DNA of 64,000 bases from Haliotis asinina (taxonomy: Eukaryota > Mollusca > Gastropoda > Lepetellida > Haliotidae), in the NCBI RefSeq assembly GCF_037392515.1, contig NC_090291.1, positions 18,813,501 through 18,877,500 on the forward strand, read 5' to 3'. The notes below the pieces were generated by a model, which was not told the origin of the DNA, did not search any database, and saw nothing but the letters and a program-made list of their open reading frames with translations. Positions 1-9,420 of this stretch are shown one piece after another (positions within the stretch are counted from its first letter, which is position 1; each line of letters begins with the position of its first letter). A program made the position numbers and the translations under genes.

Positions 1-921
1 GCCTCGGAATACAATGACGTTTCAAACTTAGAATTAGATCCGCATAGAATCTGGTCTCCTGATGTGATGCTGTTAAATGCAGCAGTTGGTGATGGTGCCT
101 TATCGACAACTATGCGCACATCAATATACCAGGACGGTTTTGTCGTGTGGCAGAACATAATGACGATGTCTACAATATGCAAAACTGACTTGTCTAGTTA
201 TCCCTTCGATAACCAGACGTGTGAATTAACATTCTCACAAGGAATGGGATATCCGGTCAATCTCCATCCATTCTTCAGATCAGACGCTGGTGGTTTAAAG
301 ATAAGCAGTAACGGAGAGTGGAGGACTGTTGCTATAAGACCGACAGTGCTTACATTGGACAAAAATAAATCTCAAGCTGCGATCTTTTACATCCACCTAT
401 CCAGAAAGTGTCTGTTTCACATTTTGAACCTCATTTTCCCAATGTGCCTTCTCTCCTTCCTCAACAGTTTCGTGTTCCTGCTACCGGCGAACTCTGGAGA
501 AAAGATGGGTTATCTCATGTCTGTCTTTGTGTCGAATGCTCTCTTCCTCAGCCTCATCCACAACACCATGCCATCAACCTCTGATTCTGTTCCCGGCCTC
601 TCCCTCTACCTGACAGCTACCCAAATACAAGGCTTTCTCTCTATTGCTGCTACCATCTTGGTACAGATCATTTACCACCGACATCAAAAAGCTTTGGAGA
701 AAGTCACACATTCACGTACTAACCAAGTCGTGCCTCTTGGTTCAGCTGACAACACAGGATCTAGCACACCAGCATCCCTTCCCAAACACGGTCAACCGTC
801 AAATGGACACTGCATGCTGAAGAAGCAAGCTATTCCACTGGACAGATTTCTGGATGGTGTTTTCTTTATTTGTTCCATCATTTTTTCAGTTACAAGCTTT
901 CTAATTCCTATCCTGACTTAA
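1..921 (+). CDS. nAChR-like Cys-loop receptor, copy 1 (5' partial)
   Basis: The frame is open from base 1 and ends at a TAA at 919-921, so about 120 N-terminal codons (signal peptide and first part of the ligand-binding domain) lie outside the window. What remains has a loop-A region (IWSPDVMLLNAAVGDG), a Cys loop with exactly 13 residues between cysteines (CKTDLSSYPFDNQTC), M1 with the FPMC motif, M2 preceded by GEK, M3, a short basic M3-M4 loop starting HRHQKALEK, and M4 at the extreme C-terminus. This is the standard pentameric ligand-gated channel layout. GEK before M2 is the cation-channel type; anion channels have PAR there. Loop C has no vicinal cysteines, so it is not a classical alpha subunit. 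No intron interrupts the coding sequence, whereas ordinary animal nAChR genes have many. It belongs with copies 2 and 3. Confidence 0.9.
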   Translation, partial: ASEYNDVSNLELDPHRIWSPDVMLLNAAVGDGALSTTMRTSIYQDGFVVWQNIMTMSTICKTDLSSYPFDNQTCELTFSQGMGYPVNLHPFFRSDAGGLKISSNGEWRTVAIRPTVLTLDKNKSQAAIFYIHLSRKCLFHILNLIFPMCLLSFLNSFVFLLPANSGEKMGYLMSVFVSNALFLSLIHNTMPSTSDSVPGLSLYLTATQIQGFLSIAATILVQIIYHRHQKALEKVTHSRTNQVVPLGSADNTGSSTPASLPKHGQPSNGHCMLKKQAIPLDRFLDGVFFICSIIFSVTSFLIPILT

Positions 922-924
922 AGG

Positions 925-1005
925 CTACGCAACTGGGATACTTGAACCAAGTCAACGAGTCTGAAAACCCAATTCAGTTGGTCGCCTCTTCACCGATATT
1001 TGGAA
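925..1005 (-). repeat. Relic SINE-A in the 3' flank of copy 1
   Basis: Bases just after the stop codon (ctacgcaactgggatac, then accaagtcaacgagtctga) match the head of SINE-A in reverse orientation, strongly decayed. Copy 2 has the same relic at the same distance from its stop, so the insertion predates their duplication. Confidence 0.55.
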
Positions 1006-1082
1006 GACTAACATGTTATGTCGGAGACTGTTCATTCAAATTTTACTTGTTGTGGGAGTACATATTTTGGGTAAACTGGGTA

Positions 1083-1191
1083 CACTTTACGGGTTCCCGG
1101 AAATTAGGGGTAGGAGTAGGGGTTGGGTTGGGTTGGGTTGGGTTAGATTCAGGGGTAGGGGTAGTTGTCGAAGGCAGGAACCCGTAAAGTG
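1083..1191. repeat. G-rich tract flanked by a 15-bp perfect inverted repeat
   Basis: The arms cactttacgggttcc (1083-1097) and ggaacccgtaaagtg (1177-1191) are exact reverse complements. Between them lies a G-run array, GGGGTA units followed by five GGGTT units, with enough G-runs for a quadruplex on the plus strand. It resembles a decayed TTAGGG or TTGGG tract. No clear target-site duplication is visible. Confidence 0.7.
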
Positions 1192-1404
1192 CAGTTGTCA
1201 TATTTTCTGAAAAAGATCGCTTGTAACAAAGTAAATTATTACACTTTCTCTGGAGACTGAGTGGGTTACTAGAATGTATCCTGTAATAAGAAAGGGTAAT
1301 TCCCAACATATAATTTAATATACATCTGACTACTTTTTGACAGTTTTGACAGTGTGTTCCTGCATATACAAAGTATCAGCTGCATTATCAGAAGTGGTCT
1401 TGAC

Positions 1405-2160
1405 ACAGTGTTTGAATTTCAAAATCTTCTCAAGGCATGTGAGTTAACTGACCTTACAAACCTAGTTTCCACCATTACCAATCTAGACTGGAAGTCAAAT
1501 GAGAGGTGGAATGTGACTGGTCTGTAGGAGCGACATTTTATTTGCTCAACTCATCACATACTGCTGTACAATTATGGAGTCACGAAACTATCCGCCAAGT
1601 TTGGCCAAAGTGGAAACCGGAATTTTGTCAGGATCCGAACCAGGATTTTTAAAAAGAATGAGTGGAGGTGTGTGTGGACGTACACAAAATTTTAGCCCAT
1701 AAGTCAGAAATGCTAAATGTTCATTATATGCTATCATGGTAAGCAATGTGCATGTAAGGTACGATGTGAAAAGATTCCGGCCCGGATCCGACTCTGTTTT
1801 CAGTTAGCTAACTCTTACCTGCTGATGGCGATTTACAAGCATGTTTCCAGATCCTAGACAAAAATCTACGGGCACAGACTTATTGTTGTTTATTGCTTTA
1901 ATTGTTACAGATTCGTGCTGAATCTACACACGTTTGCTGTACTTATTAGTTTTGTGGGAATTTGTATGAATGTTTCCATTTTATTTTCCAAATGTGATAA
2001 AAATGAACAATGGTTGTTTTCTATCCTGTAAACAAGACAGGAATTTATCATAATCATTGTATATATTGGTTTAAATCTTTTTAAACCATTTATGTCTTAG
2101 ACGACTTTTCCCAGATCTTTTTGTATTTATTTATTTTATGATTATTTCCTTTTAGGTAAT
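1405..2160. other. 3' flank homologous to the flank of copy 2
   Basis: There is no gene here. Blocks match 6940-7990 in order, for example gagaggtggaatgtgactgg, tcaggatccgaaccaggat, gtgcatgtaaggtacgatg and aatggttgttttctatcctg. The duplication that made copies 1 and 2 therefore carried more than 1 kb of downstream DNA. Confidence 0.7.
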
Positions 2161-2260
2161 GTTTTAAAAAAGATGTTAGTGTGAAGATGTAAGAACCGAA
2201 ATTACGTAATTACGTGTGCTTTAAAGGACATGTTGGAACATGCAGTCAAGCTTAATAAAG

Positions 2261-2695
2261 CTGGTAACTGTCTACCTGGCTTTTCACATTTACACATTAG
2301 CCAACACGCCCACATAAGCATGACTGGTAACTGTCTACCTGGCTTTACACATTTACACATTAGCCACCACGCCCACGTAAGTATGACTGGTAACAGTCTA
2401 CCTGGCTTTACACATTTACACATTAGCCAACACGCCCACGTAAGTATGACTGGTAACTGTCTACCTGGCTTTACACATTTACACATTAGCCACCACGCCC
2501 ACGTAAGTATGACTGGTAACAGTCTACCTGGCTTTACACATTTACACATTAGCCAACACGCCCACGTAAGTATGACTGGTAATAGTCTACCTGGCTTTAC
2601 ACATTTACACATTAGCCACCACGCCCACGTAAGTATGACTGGTAACAGTCTACCTGGCTTTACACATTTACACATTAGCCAACACGCCGCCGTCG
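2261..2695. repeat. 63-bp minisatellite, about 7 copies, alternating subtypes
   Basis: Successive units begin ctggtaac at 2261, 2324, 2387, 2450, 2513, 2576 and 2639, a constant 63-bp period. Units alternate ccaacacgcc and ccaccacgcc, giving a 126-bp higher-order repeat. Since 63 is divisible by 3, long open frames appear on both strands; I regard these as artefacts. Most units carry GTAAGTAT, a strong splice-donor-like octamer. Confidence 0.9.
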
Positions 2696-2699
2696 TATA

Positions 2700-3427
2700 G
2701 CTTGCATATTGCTAAATGAATCTCAGTATGTTTTTCGACCTTTGTTTAGTGGCCATATTGAGGGAGACCAAAGTACGGAAATGTAGACTTGCTTTATCTA
2801 GAGCCTTAGCACTGCAGGGAGGGCTAGACTGTAGGAAAAATGTGGTTCGGGGACTGTGAGACAGGCTACCTACTTCCATGTGATTGGCGTTACTCTAGTG
2901 ATAATGTCAGACATATGAACATGCTCCGTATGTACAGTGGTGGTTAGGATCTTGTGTCGTTAATGACAAAAGTGAGCGAGTGCGGGGCCACCAGTTATAG
3001 GCTTGACATATTGTACCTACACTGGGAAGTTAACGACAAGACAAGACAGCCGAAGTGTCGAATAGATAATCTAACACTGCTGGTGTTAGATGATTGATCT
3101 ACAGCTTGGGATTTGGAATGCAGTCAATTACAATTCATCTATGATCTGCAACCCAGACTCCCAGTTCCCACTCACTGGAAACCCCTTTTCGCATTTACAA
3201 TTCTCCTGCGTGTAGATAGCCGTGCAAGAGTTGTCTCCCTTGTCCGTACAAAATACCATTTGTCGGTTCCCTTACGCGTAAAACAGTGGTGAAAACACTA
3301 ACTGTGAAGGCTATAGACAGATATGTGGAAGTGGTCTAAGTCGGATATGTTTCTTGAATATCTCACGTATATAGGATGGAAATGATTTTTCTGCTTTATC
3401 AACTACTAATAAAACGGTCAATATTGT
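2700..3427. other. Gene-free stretch, partly homologous to 9415-9600
   Basis: No coding frame or RNA gene was seen. The block around 2890-3060 (gatcttgtgtcgttaatgac) matches the flank further downstream of copy 2, extending the old segmental duplication. Confidence 0.5.
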
Positions 3428-3439
3428 CCAAGAAAGCGG

Positions 3440-3658
3440 TGCCATAAAAGGCGATTATGCTTGTCGTAAGAGGCGACTAACGGGATCGGGTGGTCAGGTT
3501 CGCTGACTTGGTTGGCACATATCATCGGTTCCCAATGGCGCAGATCGATGCTCATGTTGTTGGTCACTGGATTGTCTGGTCCAGACTCGATTATTTACAG
3601 ACCGCCGCCATATAGCTGGAATATTGCTGAGTGCGGCGTAAAACTAAACTCACTCACT
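3440..3658 (+). mobile_element. SINE-A, full length, with 12-bp target-site duplication
   Basis: This is one of the best copies of the most frequent repeat in the window. The head is ccataaaaggcg, the middle contains ggttcccaatggcgcag and the tail ends taaaactaaactcactcact. The 12-mer ccaagaaagcgg occurs exactly at 3428-3439 and 3659-3670, the target-site duplication expected of LINE-driven retroposition. Confidence 0.8.
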
Positions 3659-3670
3659 CCAAGAAAGCGG

Positions 3671-4211
3671 AAAAGACAACAAATGACAATATTCGGTGTA
3701 AAATGTTTGAAGTAGTCTTCATATGTACATTAAATCAGTTTCAGCAGTAACACACGGAAAAATTGTAGCCTTTCAGAATATTTCAATTCCTCGAGTGCTG
3801 TACGCCAAGGATGTTTACTCAGTCCATTAATGTTCAGTATATTTGTAAAACAAACATCGTCGATTTTACATAGCCGGACGAAAGAGGTTTTTTGTTGGAG
3901 CAGATATTTTAGGGCTCTTTTGTATTATTCTATGCTGATTATTTATGCATAGTTTAGGCTTACAAAGAGAGATTCATATTTTTACCCCACTTTTGCACAA
4001 TATGGGGCTTAAGGGTTAACTTTACAAAACCAGGGATAACTGTTTATCGCAGTGGCCGTATATTGAAGAGGGCGTACGGACAATTCCCCACCAGGGCAAT
4101 TCTCCACTAGGACAATTCCCCACATGGCATTTTCCCATCTTGACATTTGTAACCAGTAGAGCAATTCTCCATTACACTCATCACAAATAACGAAAAACAT
4201 GAGCTGAAATT
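3671..4211. other. Gene-free stretch
   Basis: AT-rich DNA. I see no exon, RNA gene or recognised repeat. A short array of c-tagg-caattccccac-like units lies near 4085-4170. Confidence 0.4.
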
Positions 4212-4246
4212 GTATGTATGTATGTATGTATGTATGTATGTATGTA

Positions 4247-4331
<85 letters not shown>

Positions 4332-4340
4332 ATGTATGTC
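4212..4340. repeat. Compound microsatellite (TGTA)n(GT)n(GTAT)n
   Basis: A GT core is bracketed by TGTA tetramers on both sides. Open frames reading through it are artefacts. Confidence 0.95.
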
Positions 4341-4609
4341 ATTCATTGTCAGATGGATTAACTTGAAATTTATTTGAAATGGCGAATCCTTACCACTGAA
4401 GAATCCCTAAAAAAGTATGTTTATCTATGTGAAGTTGAAAACAACACACTATTACAGGTATTTGGATATTATCCAGTAGACTACCTTGGTCAAAAACCGT
4501 CCAGACCTTTGTTCATAAAGCTAATAAACCCCTTCGTCCAATTTAACAGCTTCATCATGAATTAAAACCATTTCTCCACTGTCTAATGTCAAATGTTTGA
4601 TACACAAAT

Positions 4610-5230
4610 TAATCTTACTCGTGATATTTACATAACACTGACAGTTGTTTACGCAACTGACTCATTACACAAATTAAAGTTTCACTTGTGGATATATTTT
4701 TTGAAAATACTAGCATCATAAACGTTGACACAGCTCTTCCTCCAAGGACACGGAGACTATACCATTGGTTTGACGTCCACTAATGACTGCACATAAAATT
4801 GACGGTTGTTGATTCATTTGGGCATAGACAATTAACCAGTACTAGCAGATGATGGGTGTACCAAATAAATAGTTACATTTCACTTACGGGCTACCTTCAA
4901 CTACCTTTGAACAGCACACAAGCATTTATTGTGTGAGTACCTTTTGTGTCGTAGACGATTGTGACAATGGCACTGCTTTGGCTGTTTTAATGAACATATT
5001 TTTTCTCATGATCCGATGGTAAAGTTATGAAAATAGTCAATAGTCGTGGATCCTTTTATCAACTTGTCTTAGAAACATAGAACTGCATCAAAAGATGTCC
5101 TTGTTAATTAGGCTAATACCACCAATACAACGGTGTCTGGTTAATATTGGCAATGTCAACCAAGCGGTATGGTATTCATACATCAACAGATAGATATTAC
5201 GTCATGTACCGTTCAGTCTGAAGGTATAAA
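4610..5230 (+). promoter_or_regulatory. Upstream region of copy 2, shared with copy 3, with TATA element
   Basis: This stretch aligns in order with 43085-43670 upstream of copy 3, including cataaacgttgacacagctc, ccactaatgactgcacataa and gatagatattacgtcatg. The last contains TTACGTCA, close to a CRE/ATF site. A TATA box (tataaa, 5225-5230) lies 43 bp before the chosen ATG. Conservation and position suggest a core promoter carried along with each duplication; transcription start is not shown. Confidence 0.6.
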
Positions 5231-5267
5231 TGTTGCCTTTGATGAGAATTACCAAATGGGACACCTT

Positions 5268-6458
5268 ATGTCGAAGAAAATGCATTTCATGATAGGTATA
5301 GTGTTGTTATCAGCCTGTGATAGCAACGTAATGACAGCAACCATGGAGAGTCTAAAACGACTGAGCTCTGACCTTGACATCTTTTTAAATCCCGACGTAC
5401 CGCCCATAGATCAACACACAAATGTTGTTGACGTAGATTTGACCATCGGGCCTATGCAAGTGCAAGATCTGGTTGATGCCACTCAAATGCTTACATTCAA
5501 AACGTTTGTGGTCATGAGATGGAAGGACACCTCACTTGCTTGGAATACCCCTGACTACCCCAACGTTTCAAACATACAAATAGCTCCAAACAGAATTTGG
5601 TCTCCAGATGTAATGCTGTTAAATGCAGCAGTTGGTGATGGTCCTCTATCGACAACCATGCCTATAGTTGTTTACCAAGATGGAACTTTGGTTTGGCAGA
5701 ACATAATGACGATGTCTACTACATGCAAGACTGATCTGTCTCGGTATCCCTTCGATAACCAGACGTGTGAATTAAAATTCTCCCAAGGAACAGGATATGC
5801 TGTGATTCTCCATCCATCCGTCAGTTCAGATACTTACAGTCTACAGATCGACGCTAACGGAGAATGGGAAGCTGTCGCTATAACAACGTCGATGATTAAC
5901 GGTAAATCTCTCCAAGCTGCGATCTTTTACATCCACCTATCTAGAAAGTATCTGTTTCACATTTTGAACCTCATTTTCCCAATGTGCCTTCTCTCCTTCC
6001 TCAACAGTTTCGTGTTCCTGCTACCGGCGAGCTCTGGAGAAAAGATGGGTTATCTCATGTCTGTCTTTGTGTCGAATGCTCTCTTCCTCAGCCTCATCCA
6101 CAACACCATGCCATCAACCTCGGATTCTATTCCTGGTCTTTCTCTCTACCTCACAGGTATCCAAATACAAGGCTTTCTCTCTATTGCTGCTACCATCTTG
6201 GTACAGAACATGTACCACCGACATCAGAAAGCTTTGGAGAAAGGTGCACAATCACGTTTAAACCAAGTGGTACCAACTGACAGTGCAGAATCTAGCACAC
6301 CAGCCTCCCTTTCCAAACATGGAGACAGTCACTCTACAAATGGATGCTGCATGGTGAGGAAATATGACGTACCAATAGACAGACTTCTCGATGGTATTTT
6401 CTTTATTTCTTCTATTATTTTGTCAGTAGCAAGCTTTCTGTTTCTCGTCAGGGGTTAG
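5268..6458 (+). CDS. nAChR-like Cys-loop receptor, copy 2
   Basis: Intronless gene of 396 codons plus stop. I start at the ATG at 5268 (MSKKMHFMIG), which aligns with the start of copy 3; an upstream in-frame start at 5169 would place the TATA box inside the protein. Residues 1-24 look like a signal peptide. The ligand-binding domain runs to about 228. The Cys loop is C153 to C167 with 13 residues between, and its N164-Q-T is a glycosylation sequon. M1 is about 229-253, M2 about 258-281 with E258 and K259 before it, and M3 about 290-312. A loop of about 60 residues and M4 end the protein. Residues normally contacting acetylcholine are changed: loop A Tyr is Leu, loop B Trp is Gly, and loop C lacks YxCC. 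It is probably a cation-selective subunit with an altered or no agonist site. Confidence 0.9.
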   Translation: MSKKMHFMIGIVLLSACDSNVMTATMESLKRLSSDLDIFLNPDVPPIDQHTNVVDVDLTIGPMQVQDLVDATQMLTFKTFVVMRWKDTSLAWNTPDYPNVSNIQIAPNRIWSPDVMLLNAAVGDGPLSTTMPIVVYQDGTLVWQNIMTMSTTCKTDLSRYPFDNQTCELKFSQGTGYAVILHPSVSSDTYSLQIDANGEWEAVAITTSMINGKSLQAAIFYIHLSRKYLFHILNLIFPMCLLSFLNSFVFLLPASSGEKMGYLMSVFVSNALFLSLIHNTMPSTSDSIPGLSLYLTGIQIQGFLSIAATILVQNMYHRHQKALEKGAQSRLNQVVPTDSAESSTPASLSKHGDSHSTNGCCMVRKYDVPIDRLLDGIFFISSIILSVASFLFLVRG

Positions 6459-6460
6459 AG

Positions 6461-6560
6461 GCTACGCAACGATACGGTCGTTAACCAAGTCAGTGAGTCT
6501 GATAACCCGATCCAGTGCGTAGCCTTTTCAGCGAGATTTGCAAGACTAACGTTTTATGTC
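6461..6560 (-). repeat. Relic SINE-A in the 3' flank of copy 2
   Basis: ggctacgcaacgatacgg followed by taaccaagtcagtgagtctg and a decayed cccgatcc block matches SINE-A in reverse. It occupies the same place relative to the stop as the relic after copy 1. Confidence 0.55.
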
Positions 6561-7707
6561 GGATGTAGTTTGCAATGGGAACATATATTTCCTAAATGTC
6601 AATTGTTATTGTCTGACGTTCGCTGGCGCCGTTGTGGGTTACTAGAATCTATACTTTAATGTGAAAGTGTAATCTCAAGCATATCGTTTGTCACATCTGA
6701 GGACTTTCTGACGTTATGTGTTTATGTGTATACATATTATCAGTTGTGTTCTCAGAAGGACTGATCTGACTGACCAATAATCATTCGGAATCCCAGACTT
6801 AATTGGGAAATTATAGCTTATGGCCTGAAGCCCACTTACAGATAGATCTAGCCTTTGGTATTTGAGGGAAGATTGAAGTTTAGACATTTACTCTCTAGGA
6901 TACACTGTGAACAATTCAGACACTCGACAAAAAGTTGTGTTGAACATCTTGAAACAAACTTTGCATTTCGAAAATCCTCCCAAGGCATGGGAATGAAGTA
7001 ACTAGACAAATCCAGTCTTCACTATTACCAAACCAGTCTAGAAGTCAAAAGAGAGGTGGAATGTGACTGGTCAGTACGATCGACATTTTATTGGCTCAAC
7101 TCATAGTACACGCTGCCGGTAGAATGACGCGGCCACTAAACTTCCTGCCTAGTCTGGCAAAAGTGGAAACTGGAGTTTTATCAGGATCCGAACCAGGATT
7201 TTGAAAGGACTGCGTGGGAGTGTTGGGGGCGTACACCCAAATCTTACTTCCAAAATCAGAAACGCTACATGCGTATTGTAATCATGTTATTATGGCAGTC
7301 AATGTGCATGTAAGGTACGATGTTAAAGACCCCAACCCCCAAGACCAGATGTGACACTGGTATAAGTTATTTAACTCTTTTGCCTAGAGAGGATGCGTTA
7401 CCAATTGACAGCGAATTACACGCAAGTGGTCAAGTCGTAGACAAAATCTACTGCCACATATTCTAGAACGGATGTATCATACTTATAGACTATTATAGAT
7501 AATTACATATTCTAGGAGGTTTGTTTTGTAATCACAGAATATGTTTCATCACTTCATTCGCTATGTTGTACGTGGTATTTAATACACTTTCCTTTTACTT
7601 AAGACCATTGTTTCAATAATCATGTGATCAACGCATTGCTTTCTTGTTAAGATATTTTCTTACTTAATCTACCCACTTTTGCTGCGATCCCTAGCTTCAA
7701 TTTTAAA

Positions 7708-7863
7708 GGGGCGGTGGGTAGCATAGTGGTTAAAGCGTTCGCTCGTCACGCTGAAGACCCGGGTTCGATTCCCAACATGGGTCAATATGTGAAACGCATT
7801 TTCTTGTGTCCCCCGCCGTGATATTGCTAAAAGCGGAGCAAAACTAAACTCACTCACTCACCC
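7708..7863 (+). mobile_element. tRNA-derived SINE-B
   Basis: The head is tRNA-like with an RNA polymerase III A box (tagcatagtgg, 7719-7729) and B box (ggttcgattcc, 7762-7772). The 3' end (atattgctaaaagcgg, then aaactaaactcactcactca) is related to that of SINE-A. ttttaaa flanks both ends as a short target-site duplication. It is a SINE, not a tRNA gene, because it has no cloverleaf 3' half. Confidence 0.85.
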
Positions 7864-8775
7864 ATTTTTAAAATGTGACAAAGTGAACAATGGTTGTTTT
7901 CTATCCTGCAAACAAAACAGAAAATAAGGTGATTCATTTTATATTTTGGTTTAAATGTTTCAAAACCATTTATGTCTTTGACGGCTTTTCACGAATGGTA
8001 GTTGTTGAGGAATTTTATTAGAACACCATTAGTACGAAGCTGGAAAAAGCAGTTATTAAAGTCAGTGGAAGTCGATGTATGTGTCTATTTACTCTAGTAC
8101 GTATTCGCTTTAGCACGTATGCATACACTAATAGTCGTATTCTTTTCAGTTTCGTAATAACAGTCGTCGGAAATTACAACTAGCTAAGACCACCTTATTA
8201 TCTTATAATTATCAATTATCTCCAAACTGTGCGAATCAGTCACCACCGTGTTTATTCAATAGCCAGGCCATGGCATTTCACAATAACCCAGTTTCTGTTA
8301 TGTTTGTGAAGTTCAAAACATTTTACCTTCCTAATTGTATGTTGTTGAAGTATTAAAAGAATAGTGCATTCCATTTGGTTTATATGTAAGTATATAGTTT
8401 TGGCACGAGTGCTTAATAAAACATATGTCACTGTGAAATTCATATCAGTGTCGTATATTTCCCTCTGCAAACCTTTCAGAGTCGTAAACACGCCCATGTA
8501 AGCACATCTGGTCACGTGACAGTCACATTACCCGACCCTTTACATAATACATTCATGACAATGCTGACTAATCAGATGTGTAGTCGTTGAGTCTGGGCCA
8601 AAACACTGCAAACTCTGTACAGTTCTCTGTACTCTGTAATGATTACGATGTTAGGATGACGCATGCATAACATGTGGAACCAAACATACTTCATACACCA
8701 CGCTATATTTGCCGATATCCGAGAAGATACGCGCTAAAATTGGTTTTCAGTAACTCAGGGTTGTTGTGAGAGCCG

Positions 8776-9420
8776 ATTTTACGGGATCGGATGGTCAGGC
8801 TCGATGTCTTGGTTGACATATCATCGGTTCCCAACTGCGGAGATGGATGCTCATGCTGTTGATCATTCTATTGATTGGTCCAGAAACAATTATTTACTGA
8901 CCGTCGCTCATTCTCTTCCCTCAGTGGTTACTTGTCACGTCTTCCTACGTAACGTCTGTTCTAATACGACCCTTTTATGGTGCGAGTGTTCAAGACTCGT
9001 GATTGGAGGCAATCAGATTTAGTAGTGCAATCAGCGACCTTGTTTCAAAAGTGATCGTTCGCAAGATCTCGGTAATTTCCGGATGCATCGTGAAAACTAG
9101 AACCTCTTCCCGAGCGCGATACTCAAATGTTTCTTCTAGACAGAACTCAGTCATGTCATTTTCGTTTCTCCACATTGCTTGCATTTGTCAAGTTGAATCT
9201 AAGTCGATGTAACACGTGTTCTGGTTGGACAGAAAAAAGGGAGCTAAATCTGCTGCCATATTTGCCGCTAGGGGATTTTATGAGAACCCCGAAATATGGC
9301 CGTATTAGAACAGAGGTTCGTAGGAAGATATGACAAGTAACCTCTGTGGGAAGAGAATGGCCGTCGCTATGTAGTTGGAATATTACTCAGTACGGCGTAA
9401 AACAAATGTCACTCACTATA
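8776..9420 (+). mobile_element. SINE-A interrupted by a TIR element
   Basis: The SINE-A head and middle (acgggatcggatggtcagg to ccgtcgct) end at 8908 and resume at 9361 with ccgtcgctatgtagttgg and the usual gcgtaaaac tail. The 451-bp insert is annotated separately. Confidence 0.8.
8909..9359. mobile_element. Non-autonomous DNA transposon (MITE) with ~60-bp terminal inverted repeats
   Basis: The left end (8909-8968, starting cattctcttccctcagtgg) and right end (9301-9359, ending gggaagagaatg) are inverted repeats with about six differences. ccgtcgct flanks both sides (8901-8908 and 9361-9368) as an 8-bp target-site duplication, or 9 bp with one mismatch. No transposase is encoded. An 8-9 bp duplication fits hAT-like or Mutator-like families; I cannot decide between them. 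Confidence 0.8.

Noticed and set aside
1120..1150. Interstitial telomeric repeat
   Set aside because: The units are GGGTT and GGGGTA, not TTAGGG, and the tract is very short; treated as a G-rich tract only.
2202..2700. 157- and 156-codon frames on opposite strands
   Set aside because: 63-bp satellite, open on both strands by periodicity.
5169..5267. Longer N-terminus for copy 2, and likewise 49566-49628 for copy 4
   Set aside because: The extensions contain the TATA element and displace the signal peptide; the paralogues align from the later ATG.
7708..7790. tRNA gene (also at 16506, 33600 and 37190)
   Set aside because: A and B boxes are present but no cloverleaf; the sequence runs into a SINE tail and is repeated many times.
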